NCBI GenBank assembly: GCA_019119575.1
Contig: DWWT01000039.1
Location: 1-40,456, forward strand
Direction of reading: 5' to 3'
Origin: Candidatus Enterocloster excrementipullorum
GTDB lineage: Bacteria; Bacillota; Clostridia; Lachnospirales; Lachnospiraceae
Length of the DNA stretch: 40,456 nt
Part shown: piece after piece, positions 6,299-13,965 of the stretch
Numbering within the stretch: the stretch's first letter is position 1
Layout: the number at the start of each line of letters is the position of its first letter
The notes under the pieces: generated by a model
Databases searched by the model: none
Told to the model about the DNA's origin: nothing
What the model saw: only the letters and a program-made list of their open reading frames with translations
Translations under genes and position numbers: made by a program

Positions 6299-8209
6299 AT
6301 GAAATACAAATATCTCTTTACACCGGCGAAAATCGGCTCTCTGGAGCTGAAAAACCGCTGCATTATGGCCCCCATGTCGGCGGCTTTGGCAAACCCGGAC
6401 GGCACGGTTTCCGACGAGCTCATCGCCTATTTTGTGGCCCGGGCCAAGGGCGGCATGGGGCTGATCATGACGGAATACGCCTTTGTGCAGCCAAACGGAC
6501 GCTCCTCGGACCATCAGATTTCCGTGGCGGAGGACTCCATGATTCCGGGGCTTGCGCGTCTGGCAGAGGCAGTACATGAAAATGGGGCGAAAATCTGCCT
6601 GCAGCTGCAGCACGGAGGCCGCCGCTCCTGCGTGGAGTCCACGGCGCCGTCCCCCATTCCCTTTGACAAGGGCCATCCCACCCCCCGGGTGCTGACAACC
6701 GCGGAGGTTTATAAACTGGTGGATGATTTCGTAGCCGGGGCTGTGCGGGCCAAGAAGGCGGGCTATGACATGGTGGAGGTTCACTGTGCCCACGGATATC
6801 TGCTGAATGATTTTGTATCCCCCAGAGCAAACCGCCGGGTGGACGAATTCGGCGGCAGCATGGAGGGAAGAGCCCGGGCGGCGGTCATGATTATCCGGGG
6901 AATCAAGGAAGCATGCGGAGCGGACTACCCGGTAAGCGTGCGGTTAAGCGGCGAGGAGCTGGTGACGGACGGCAACAGGAAGCGGGACGCCGCGGCCATG
7001 GCCCAGCTCTTTGAGGAGGCGGGTGCAGACCTGATCAATGTGTCCTGCGGCGTGAACGGCGTGGGCTATGGCATCGCGCCGGCGGCCAAGGAGACCGGGC
7101 ACAATGTGGAAGCCGCCGAGGAAATCCACCGGGTGGTGGACTGCGCGGTCAGCGTGGCGGGCCGCATCAATGAGCCGGAGTACGCGGAAGCCATCCTGCG
7201 CGCCGGGAAAGCGGAGTTTGTGAGCTTCGGCCGGGCGCTGTTTGCGGATCCGGAATTTGCCAACAAGGCCATGGAGGGGCGCGAGGAGGAAATCTGTCCC
7301 TGTGTGGGATGTCTCCAGCGCTGCTACGGCAGCTACGGACACGGCGGTGTGTACCGTTCCTGCATGGTAAATCCGTTTGCCATGCGTGAGACCACCATGA
7401 AGCTGGAGCCGGCGGAGGTCAAAAAGAAGATTGTGGTGGTGGGCGCAGGCCCGGCCGGCATGGAGGCAGCCTGGACGGCGGCAGCCAGAGGCCATGCGGT
7501 GACCCTGTACGAGAAGGAGGCCTCTGTGGGAGGCCAGTTCCAGATCGCGGCCATGCCTCCCCACAAGCAGCTCTTGGCCCGGGCCATCACCTATTATTAC
7601 CGGATGTGCCAAAAATACGGGGTGGAGATGCATTTTAACACGGAGGCGGACAAGGCGCTCATCCTGGCCCAGAAGCCGGACGCGGTGATTCTCGCCACAG
7701 GCGGCACCCCCATCCGACCGAGAATTCCCGGCATGGAGGAAGTCCAGACCCTGTACGGCTCGGAGGTTCTCATGGGCGCGCCCTTAAAAGGAGACAGATG
7801 CCTGGTGATCGGCGGCGGCTCCCAGGGAGCGGAGACTGCGGATTATCTGGGACAGCTGGGATACGAGGCCGCTGTGGTGGAGATGCGGGACGGCATCGCC
7901 TTAGATGACGCGGAGGCCACCCGGAGAATGCTTCTTGAGCGGTTCGCCCAAAATCATGTGCAGTGCTACACCGGCGCCACGGTTAAACATGTATATGCGG
8001 ACGGCGTGGACTACGAGAAGGATGGGGAGATCAAAAGCCTGCGGGGCTATGACAATATCATTATCTCCATCGGTGTGCGCTCCTTCAACCCGTTGGAAGA
8101 GCAGTTAAAGGGAGAGGCAGCGCAGGTAATCACCATCGGGGACGCCTCCGAGGCGAAAAACGCGGTGAATGCCCTCTATGTGGCCGCTGTTACGGGAACC
8201 ACGATCTAA
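6299..8209 (+). CDS. NADH:flavin oxidoreductase / 2,4-dienoyl-CoA reductase-like Fe-S flavoenzyme (BaiCD/BaiH-like)
   Basis: A 636-residue three-domain redox enzyme. The N-terminal old-yellow-enzyme TIM barrel covers about residues 1-330 and includes HCAHGYLLNDFVSP with NRRVDEFGGS. A cysteine cluster follows (CPCVGCLQRCYG, then CMVNP) that should bind a 4Fe-4S centre. Next comes an FAD/NAD(P)-binding part with VVVGAGPAGMEAA and a second Rossmann motif VIGGGSQGAE. This layout matches 2,4-dienoyl-CoA reductase FadH and the bile-acid enzymes BaiCD and BaiH, which reduce C=C bonds conjugated to a carbonyl. In operon B it probably reduces an enoyl or dienoyl intermediate. Nothing here shows that bile acids are the substrate. 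Confidence 0.88.
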   Translation: MKYKYLFTPAKIGSLELKNRCIMAPMSAALANPDGTVSDELIAYFVARAKGGMGLIMTEYAFVQPNGRSSDHQISVAEDSMIPGLARLAEAVHENGAKICLQLQHGGRRSCVESTAPSPIPFDKGHPTPRVLTTAEVYKLVDDFVAGAVRAKKAGYDMVEVHCAHGYLLNDFVSPRANRRVDEFGGSMEGRARAAVMIIRGIKEACGADYPVSVRLSGEELVTDGNRKRDAAAMAQLFEEAGADLINVSCGVNGVGYGIAPAAKETGHNVEAAEEIHRVVDCAVSVAGRINEPEYAEAILRAGKAEFVSFGRALFADPEFANKAMEGREEEICPCVGCLQRCYGSYGHGGVYRSCMVNPFAMRETTMKLEPAEVKKKIVVVGAGPAGMEAAWTAAARGHAVTLYEKEASVGGQFQIAAMPPHKQLLARAITYYYRMCQKYGVEMHFNTEADKALILAQKPDAVILATGGTPIRPRIPGMEEVQTLYGSEVLMGAPLKGDRCLVIGGGSQGAETADYLGQLGYEAAVVEMRDGIALDDAEATRRMLLERFAQNHVQCYTGATVKHVYADGVDYEKDGEIKSLRGYDNIIISIGVRSFNPLEEQLKGEAAQVITIGDASEAKNAVNALYVAAVTGTTI

Positions 8210-8254
8210 ACCTGCATGCGCCCGGCAGGCGGGTTTTCAGAGTAAAGTGAATGT

Positions 8255-8277
8255 GCCGCCGGCTTTTGTCCGGCGGC
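8255..8277 (+). other. Intercistronic hairpin in operon B
   Basis: GCCGCCGG at 8255-8262 pairs with CCGGCGGC at 8270-8277 across a short T-rich loop. There is no T tract after it, so it is not a standard terminator. It lies 16 bases before the 3-hydroxyacyl-CoA dehydrogenase start and close to its ribosome site, and might tune translation. Confidence 0.45.
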
Positions 8278-8293
8278 GGAATGGAGAGAATGT

Positions 8294-9298
8294 ATGAGAA
8301 ATCCAGATGTAACAGAGTGGGAGATTGCCGTCCTGGGAGCCGGCACCATGGGCCTGTGCATTGCCCAGCTTTTCGCCATGAACGGCCACCGGGTGCGCCT
8401 CTATAACCGCACTCCGGCAAATCTCGAAAAGGCGGTAAAGCAGATTGAGAGCAACCTGCACACCCTTGTGGAGATGGGGCAGATCGGGGAAACCCTGATC
8501 GGAGAGACCCTGGGAAATATCCGCGGGGGCAGTGATTTAAAAGAGGCGGTCACATCCGCGGACTTTGTGATTGAAAATGTGGCGGAGCGGGAGGAACTCA
8601 AAAAAGAAATCTTTGCCCGTCTTGACGAATACTGCGGGCCGGATGTGATTTTTGCAAGCGATACCTCCACTATGAATATCTACGAGTTTATCACCGTATC
8701 CCACCCGGAGCGGCTGATGATCAGCCATTTCTTTAATCCGGCCCATGTGATGCCTCTGGTGGAGCTGGTACGCGGACCCGAGACCTCGGATGAGACCGTG
8801 GAGGCGGTGAAGGCCCTGATGGAATCCGTGGGAAAGAAGACGGCGGTGTTAAATAAGGCAATTCCCGGCTTTATCTTAAACCGCATCACCATGGCAGTGT
8901 TCCGGGAGGCCTCCTATATCGCGGAGAACGGCTGGGCCACGCCGGAGGACATTGACAAGGCCATCACCTCCACCTTTGGCCCACGGTACGCCTTTGAAGG
9001 GCCTTTTGGGCTCAGCGATTTCGCGGGAATTGACGTGTACGAGCGTCTGGGAACCCTTCTTCCCCCCGTACTGAATTCCAGCACGGAGTGTCCGGAAATT
9101 CTGCGCGGCATGGTGTCGCGGGGAGAGCTTGGCGTAAAGTCCGGGAAGGGATTCTATACCTACGGGGATGCCGAGGAGGCCCGCCGGGCCAGGGACACCC
9201 ATATTATGAAGATGATTGCGGCTATCCGGAAGGTGGACGAGGAGATGGAGGCCCAGGCGGAGAAAAAGCGGCGGAGAACGGGGAGGCATTGTAAATGA
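8294..9298 (+). CDS. 3-hydroxyacyl-CoA dehydrogenase
   Basis: A 334-residue NAD-dependent enzyme of the 3-hydroxyacyl-CoA dehydrogenase family. The N-terminal Rossmann motif VLGAGTMG, the catalytic-His block SHFFNPAHVMPLVELVRG and the C-terminal part with PGFILNRI and GVKSGKGFY are all present. These oxidise (S)-3-hydroxyacyl-CoA to 3-ketoacyl-CoA; related members act on hydroxy acids such as gulonate. GGAGAG precedes the ATG. The stop overlaps the next start as ATGA. The C-terminus ends in a Lys/Arg-rich tail (EKKRRRTGRHCK). Having both this enzyme and an SDR suggests two different alcohol oxidations, or both stereochemistries, in the pathway. Confidence 0.88.
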   Translation: MRNPDVTEWEIAVLGAGTMGLCIAQLFAMNGHRVRLYNRTPANLEKAVKQIESNLHTLVEMGQIGETLIGETLGNIRGGSDLKEAVTSADFVIENVAEREELKKEIFARLDEYCGPDVIFASDTSTMNIYEFITVSHPERLMISHFFNPAHVMPLVELVRGPETSDETVEAVKALMESVGKKTAVLNKAIPGFILNRITMAVFREASYIAENGWATPEDIDKAITSTFGPRYAFEGPFGLSDFAGIDVYERLGTLLPPVLNSSTECPEILRGMVSRGELGVKSGKGFYTYGDAEEARRARDTHIMKMIAAIRKVDEEMEAQAEKKRRRTGRHCK

Positions 9299-10077
9299 GC
9301 CATATGAGATTTTGCGTACTGTATCTGGGACGGATGGATTTTAAGAGAAAGCATCTGCTGGCAAACGGGGACGGGGAAGAGAATATCCGCTGCCTGGTTC
9401 CGGCCATCCTGATTGAGCATCCGGTTCTGGGAAACATTCTTTACGACACGGGAAACAGCCCATTATCCTCCACGGTATACTCGGAATACACCAACGAGAA
9501 TTTTCCTGTGACGGAATTCGTCTCCGTGGAGAGCGCCCTAAAGGAAAAGGGGATCGCGCCGTCGGATATCGATCTGTTGATTATCTCCCATCTGCATTTT
9601 GACCATGCGGGGGGTATGGCGTATTTTAAGGGGACAAAGGCGGCGAAAAATGTATACATAGCGGAGGGAGACCTGCGCAACGCCTACTACGACGCGCTGA
9701 CAAGAGGGGGAATATCCCCATACTGCAAGGAATCCTTTGACCTGGAGGGAATCCAATTCCATCCCATATCCGGGGAGACGGCCCTGGCCGAGGATCTGAT
9801 CCTATTTCCCCAGGAATGCCATACGCCGGGGGTGACAGGGCTTATTTTGAAGACCCAAAATAATGGAAATGTGATCGCCACCAGCGATACGATTTACACC
9901 CGGTACAGCTTTGAGAACCAGGTTCCCCCGGGCGGGGACAATGCGGAGTCGAAAAAGGATTTCTTCAAGAATTTGGAACGGGTCAAGCGGCTGCAGAGAA
10001 AATATGACGCCGCCCTGTTCTTCGGCCATGACGAGGAACAGATCAAAGAGTGGTCAAATAGGGGATGGATGGATTAG
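9295..10077 (+). CDS. Metallo-beta-lactamase-fold hydrolase, AHL-lactonase-like
   Basis: A 260-residue MBL-fold protein with a complete dinuclear metal site: SHLHFDHAGG (HxHxDH), a later His in QECHTPG, an Asp in ATSDTIY and a C-terminal His in FFGHDEE. The arrangement resembles N-acyl-homoserine-lactone lactonases and related hydrolases. It is translationally coupled to the upstream dehydrogenase (ATGA overlap) and is 3 bases from the transporter gene. In this operon it more likely opens a lactone or cleaves a thioester of the pathway than acts on quorum signals; that is inference. Confidence 0.82.
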   Translation: MSHMRFCVLYLGRMDFKRKHLLANGDGEENIRCLVPAILIEHPVLGNILYDTGNSPLSSTVYSEYTNENFPVTEFVSVESALKEKGIAPSDIDLLIISHLHFDHAGGMAYFKGTKAAKNVYIAEGDLRNAYYDALTRGGISPYCKESFDLEGIQFHPISGETALAEDLILFPQECHTPGVTGLILKTQNNGNVIATSDTIYTRYSFENQVPPGGDNAESKKDFFKNLERVKRLQRKYDAALFFGHDEEQIKEWSNRGWMD

Positions 10078-10080
10078 AGA

Positions 10081-11022
10081 ATGGGCAGTTTACTGATAAC
10101 TGTGAGTCAGGTGCTGATCCTGGCTCTGGAGATAGGAACCGGATATGTGCTGGCAAAGCGGGGAAAAATTTCGGCGGACGCGGTGGGAATATTAAATTAC
10201 CTCTGCTCAAATCTGGCCCTGCCCTGCGCCATCTTTCTGTCGGCCGCGGGACTTGAGCTGACGGCGGATTCTTGGGGAGAGGTGCGGCTGGGGGTCGCCC
10301 TGATTATCGCCAGCGCCATCGTGCAGATTGGGGTCAGTACCCGGCTGTTTCGAAAGGAACGGTTTGAGGAGCGGGTGGTGTACCAGTTGGGAACCGTATA
10401 CGGAAATTCCGCGTTCATGGGAATTCCCATTGCCACGGCGGTGATCGGGGACGAGGCGGTGCTGTACGTTGTCCTTCTGATGATCATCGATACGGTCTGC
10501 CTCTTTATCCATTCCTCCCTGGCCGCCTCGGGGCAGAAGCCCACAGCCCGAATGATTGCGGCCAAGGTTTTCGGCCCGGTGACGATTTCCCTTCTTCTGG
10601 GGCTGGCGGTATGCCTGCTTCGCATTCCCCTGCCCGGGATTATAAATACCGGGCTCAATGATTTTAGGGGAATTCTCACGCCCCTTGCCATGCTGATCAT
10701 AGGGGCCCAGCTGGCCGAACAGGATCTGCTTCACATATGCAGGGAGAAACTATTTTATAAGGTGGCGGGGGTCAAGCTGGTCGTCTGGCCCGCAATTCTT
10801 CTGCGCTGCTTCCTTCCCCTGCGGGGCGTTGTGTCCCTGGCGGCCGTGGGAGCGATCATGATATGCAAGGGAACGCCCCAGGCCGCGATTTTGGGCGTCT
10901 TGGCAAAGCGGCACGGCCTGGACGGGGAAAAGGCGGCCGGGCTTTTAGGGCTGACAACGGTTCTGTCGGTTGTGACTTTGCCGGTGATTACGGGGGTTAC
11001 GCTGGTGGTTTTTGGAGGATGA
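10081..11022 (+). CDS. AEC-family (auxin efflux carrier type) transporter
   Basis: A 313-residue polytopic membrane protein with about ten hydrophobic segments, including SQVLILALEIGTGYVLAKRG at the start and the family-like blocks NLALPCAIF, YGNSAFMGIP and MICKGTPQAAILGVLA. AEC members carry malate, malonate and other organic acids, or amino acids. It is the last gene of operon B, followed by a strong terminator. It is the only obvious transporter in the two operons, so it probably imports the substrate acid or exports an end product. Confidence 0.88.
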   Translation: MGSLLITVSQVLILALEIGTGYVLAKRGKISADAVGILNYLCSNLALPCAIFLSAAGLELTADSWGEVRLGVALIIASAIVQIGVSTRLFRKERFEERVVYQLGTVYGNSAFMGIPIATAVIGDEAVLYVVLLMIIDTVCLFIHSSLAASGQKPTARMIAAKVFGPVTISLLLGLAVCLLRIPLPGIINTGLNDFRGILTPLAMLIIGAQLAEQDLLHICREKLFYKVAGVKLVVWPAILLRCFLPLRGVVSLAAVGAIMICKGTPQAAILGVLAKRHGLDGEKAAGLLGLTTVLSVVTLPVITGVTLVVFGG

Positions 11023-11041
11023 TCCGAGAGGCCGCGAAAGG

Positions 11042-11070
11042 ACGGCGTGACTTTGGTCATGCCGTTTTTT
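11042..11070 (+). terminator. Rho-independent terminator of operon B
   Basis: ACGGCGTGAC at 11042-11051 pairs with GTCATGCCGT at 11056-11065 (one G-T pair, loop TTTG), followed by TTTTTT ending at 11070. It lies 20 bases after the transporter stop codon. Confidence 0.9.
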
Positions 11071-11130
11071 GAATGTCATACCTAAAAATTCCTCTATTAT
11101 ACAGAGACAGATTTTTATTTTTGGTTTACG

Positions 11131-11159
11131 TTGATTTTTCACAAAAAACTGATTATAAT
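11131..11159 (+). promoter_or_regulatory. Sigma-70 promoter of the AAA ATPase gene
   Basis: TTGATT at 11131-11136 and TATAAT at 11154-11159 are separated by 17 bases. The surrounding 11070-11170 stretch is much more AT-rich than the operon before it. Confidence 0.75.
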
Positions 11160-11189
11160 ATATAAAAATGCGGGTTTAGGAGGCTGGTT

Positions 11190-12386
11190 ATGCTGATTCA
11201 ATTTAGTGTGGAAAATTTTCTGTCTATCAAGGATAAAGTTGTATTATCCCTGCTGGCCAGCAAGGACAATGAGCATCCGGAGCATCTTATCGCGGATGGG
11301 AACAAAAGCTATCTGAAGTCTGCTGTTATTTATGGCGCCAATGCTTCGGGGAAGTCCAATGTCCTGAACGCATTCTGGTTCATGGTAAACTATGTGCTGA
11401 CCTCCCATAACCAGCAGCTTCATAAGACCATTGATCGTTCTCCCTTCAAGTTTGACCAGGAAATGCCTGCCCGTCCCAGCAGCTTTGAGGTTATCTTTAC
11501 GGCTGAAGGTATTCGATATGCGTATGGCTTTTCTGTAACAGATAAAGCTGTTACCGAAGAATATCTGCATTACTATCCCAACGGCAGACAGGCGCTGATT
11601 TTTGAGCGAAAAGATACCAAGGATTTTCGTTTTACGGTTGATATTGATGAGCAAAACACACTCAAGGAGCGCACCTCGGCAAACAAGCTTTACCTGTCGG
11701 TTGCATCAAACTGGAGCTACTCTAAAGTGATTCCGGTTCTGGAGTGGTTCGCCTCCTGCCAGATCATCACGAAGAATTCCGCAGCGGATGCCTACGGGCG
11801 TGAAGCAGAGCAGCTTAAAGATGACGCCTATCGGCGTGCAATTGCATCGATGCTGCGCGTTGCGGATTTGGGGATACAGTCTCTCCAAATACGCAATTTA
11901 GATTCTGCTTCTTCACAGTATGGCGGCATCTTTACAAATATCGAGGCCATTCACACGGTACAGGACGCCAATGGAAACGCGTTTTCCTATGCGTTAAATA
12001 TGGCAGAGGAATCTGACGGTACTAACAGTTATTTTAACCTGATCGGTATTGTGAAAAGGGTACTCGACCAGGGAACGCTTCTTGTGGCTGATGAGATGGA
12101 CGCGCACCTGCATCCGCTCTTGACCAGGCATCTGGTATCCCTCTTTGACAGCACAGAATTCAATCCAAAAGGAGCTCAGTTGATTTTCACATCACACAGC
12201 ACCAATCTTCTTGATTTAGACTTGCTGAGAAGAGATCAGATCTGGTTCACGGAAAAAGATGAACGGACAGCGGCTACCGATTTGTTCTCCCTTTATGATT
12301 TTTCCGTTCGCAAAGATACCAAAGTAGAGAAGGGATACTTGATCGGACGTTTTGGTGCGATTCCCTTTATCAGGGGAGGAATGTAA
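11190..12386 (+). CDS. AAA15-type ATPase (RloA/OLD-like ATP-binding protein)
   Basis: A 398-residue ATPase that begins with LIQFSVENFLSIKDKVVLSLLA, carries Walker A GANASGKSN near residue 53, Walker B LLVADEMDAHLHP near 310 and the switch-like FTSHSTNLLD. This is the AAA15/RloA layout of ABC-ATPase-like proteins found in defence islands, often paired with a downstream rloB nuclease-like gene. Its base composition is more AT-rich than its neighbours, suggesting transfer. An ATG directly after the stop (12388) opens a frame starting MARGQRRTF that runs only 36 codons before reading antisense into the next gene. An intact partner is therefore missing and the ATPase may be an orphan. Confidence 0.82.
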   Translation: MLIQFSVENFLSIKDKVVLSLLASKDNEHPEHLIADGNKSYLKSAVIYGANASGKSNVLNAFWFMVNYVLTSHNQQLHKTIDRSPFKFDQEMPARPSSFEVIFTAEGIRYAYGFSVTDKAVTEEYLHYYPNGRQALIFERKDTKDFRFTVDIDEQNTLKERTSANKLYLSVASNWSYSKVIPVLEWFASCQIITKNSAADAYGREAEQLKDDAYRRAIASMLRVADLGIQSLQIRNLDSASSQYGGIFTNIEAIHTVQDANGNAFSYALNMAEESDGTNSYFNLIGIVKRVLDQGTLLVADEMDAHLHPLLTRHLVSLFDSTEFNPKGAQLIFTSHSTNLLDLDLLRRDQIWFTEKDERTAATDLFSLYDFSVRKDTKVEKGYLIGRFGAIPFIRGGM

Positions 12387-12387
12387 A

Positions 12388-12501
12388 ATGGCACGCGGTC
12401 AGCGGCGCACATTCCTGATTCCGCCTCTTTTTATCCCAGCGTCATCGCGTCCGCCAGCTCCCGCATATCCGCCAGCTGTTCGAGATTTTTGCAGAGCCGG
12501 A
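12388..12501 (+). pseudogene. Possible remnant of a second gene (rloB-like start) after the ATPase
   Basis: An ATG one base after the ATPase stop (TAA-A-ATG) opens a 37-residue frame beginning MARGQRRTF. GGGGAGGA lies at a good distance before it. The basic start is what one would expect of an rloB partner, but after about 9-15 residues the frame reads backwards through the 3' end of the MmgE/PrpD gene and is no longer protein-like. A deletion removing the rest of a partner gene would explain this. Assignment to rloB is a guess from context. Confidence 0.3.
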
Positions 12502-13858
12502 TGATTTTCTGATAGCGCTCTTTTCCAAGGTCGACGGCGCAGAAGCGCGCTGCGTTCCAAAACTTATGTTCCGCCTCATCCCAGCTCATGGGGTGCCGCA
12601 CATTTCCCGGAAGATCCTTTTCCTGGCGGGAGAATGTCCGCCCATCTTTTAAAGTGACGGTGATCGTATAGTCATCAAAAGAGGGCAGGGATTCGTCCAC
12701 ATCATAGGACATGCCGTCCATCAGGGCCCGGAAGGCCGGATCGGCCATATTTTTTTGCACCTCCGCGTCGCTGTAGGCTTCCAGGAAGCAATCTCCGTGG
12801 ATGGCGGCGTAGGCGATGGAGTAGGGCGCGCTGAACATCCCGGCCTCGCCGGTGGAAGGATTCCATTTTTTATCATGGGGCTCAAACACATGCCGGCAGC
12901 CCTCGCTGACGGTGAAATGCAGCGTATCAATTTCCCACCATGTAAAGCGGTGCTCCTTCATTAAATTCAGAATGCCGCAGATTTCACAGTGATTGTACTT
13001 GCATCCGGCGTAAGGCTTCATCGTTACTTGCTCCCGCCACATCCATCGCTTTCCCAGGCCTTCTGTCAGGATGTCCGGGGAGAGCACATCGCCGTGCTTG
13101 ATATTCTTTAAAAGGCCTCCGGGCCCCATGTAGATTGCCTTGGGGGCTGTGATGCGGCTGCTGGTGCGGACCAGGGAGACGGACTTAATCGCATCCGCGC
13201 AGACATAGCCGTGCTGCAGGCGGACAAAAGATGTCCCCTCATTGCACTTCTGCATTTCCGACTGGGGCCTGGCGCAGTAAGCCAGGCCCTGGGCTGTCCA
13301 GATCTGCTCCTTGGTGAAGCCGAAGAGCTTGCTCACGGCGGCTGTCGCATACCGCGGTCCGGCGCATTCGCCCGGCGTGGTCAGATTGTGATGCGTCAGC
13401 TTTACGCAGATGTGTTCTCTTGAACCCCATTCGGCCCCGGCCACAAACGCGGTGATAAAATCGCGGCCATTGTGTTTTTCATCGGACAAGCCCAGAGAAG
13501 ACAGAAGAGCTGGTACAACCCATTCGCAGATATGGCCGCCCTCATTTCCCGTATCCCCCATATCTCTGGCCCGCGCCATTGTGCCGTTGACAAAGGCCGC
13601 GAACTCTGCCGGCATTCGGTCTCCATAGACAAATACCCGGCTTTTGCCGCTGGCATTCCATGAACGGGCCGTTTCGAGCGCGTCCTTTGCCGTCTGTTCG
13701 GTAGAGCCCGCCAGGATGCAGCCCGCAATATCCAGGATATCCCGCTTGACAAAATCGACATCCTCGGGCGGGATATCTTCAAAGCGGAGATTCGCTGCCA
13801 TTTCCGACAGATTGCCAGCGGGGTCCTGTTCGGGTGTAATTATATCATCTAGGTTCAT
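12431..13858 (-). CDS. MmgE/PrpD family protein
   Basis: A 475-residue member of the MmgE/PrpD family (2-methylcitrate dehydratase, aconitate decarboxylase and less characterised homologues). Recognisable parts are the helical start with DIAGCILAGS, RDMGDTGNEGGHICEWVVPALL, and the central MKPYAGCKYNH in the lid region. AAGGAGGT precedes the ATG at 13858. It is probably transcribed from its own sigma-54 promoter at 13897-13913, which matches those of the two catabolic operons, so it may add a dehydratase, decarboxylase or isomerase step to the same pathway. The upstream lysR gene is on the same strand and read-through is possible. Confidence 0.87.
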   Translation of the reverse strand: MNLDDIITPEQDPAGNLSEMAANLRFEDIPPEDVDFVKRDILDIAGCILAGSTEQTAKDALETARSWNASGKSRVFVYGDRMPAEFAAFVNGTMARARDMGDTGNEGGHICEWVVPALLSSLGLSDEKHNGRDFITAFVAGAEWGSREHICVKLTHHNLTTPGECAGPRYATAAVSKLFGFTKEQIWTAQGLAYCARPQSEMQKCNEGTSFVRLQHGYVCADAIKSVSLVRTSSRITAPKAIYMGPGGLLKNIKHGDVLSPDILTEGLGKRWMWREQVTMKPYAGCKYNHCEICGILNLMKEHRFTWWEIDTLHFTVSEGCRHVFEPHDKKWNPSTGEAGMFSAPYSIAYAAIHGDCFLEAYSDAEVQKNMADPAFRALMDGMSYDVDESLPSFDDYTITVTLKDGRTFSRQEKDLPGNVRHPMSWDEAEHKFWNAARFCAVDLGKERYQKIIRLCKNLEQLADMRELADAMTLG

Positions 13859-13872
13859 ACGGTAGTACCTCC

Positions 13873-13894
13873 TTAATTATTTATGATTAATTAA
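13873..13894. promoter_or_regulatory. Inverted repeat in the mmgE/prpD leader
   Basis: TTAATTA at 13873-13879 and TAATTAA at 13888-13894 form a perfect 7-bp inverted repeat lying between the sigma-54 promoter and the ribosome site of the MmgE/PrpD gene, around the predicted start point. It may be an operator or just AT-rich leader. Confidence 0.35.
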
Positions 13895-13896
13895 GA

Positions 13897-13913
13897 AGCA
13901 AGTTACATGCCAA
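13897..13913 (-). promoter_or_regulatory. Sigma-54 (RpoN) -24/-12 promoter C for mmgE/prpD
   Basis: Read on the minus strand, TTGGCATGTAACTTGCT has TGGCAT, five bases, TTGC, and differs from promoters A and B at only two or three spacer bases. It lies about 39 bases upstream of the start codon. No TGTGCC cluster was seen within the roughly 50 bases to the lysR stop codon or in the nearby lysR sequence, so its enhancer site is unclear. Confidence 0.75.
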
Positions 13914-13965
13914 ATAATACCGGAGATAACCGCGTATCTGCGCAGGAAAATGAAGAATGCTGCTG

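Noticed and set aside
508..11022. Interpretation of the cluster as a bile-acid 7-dehydroxylation (bai) operon
   Set aside because: BaiB, BaiE-type and BaiG-type genes are missing, and the aldolase, CMD, hydratase 2 and MBL genes do not belong to bai.
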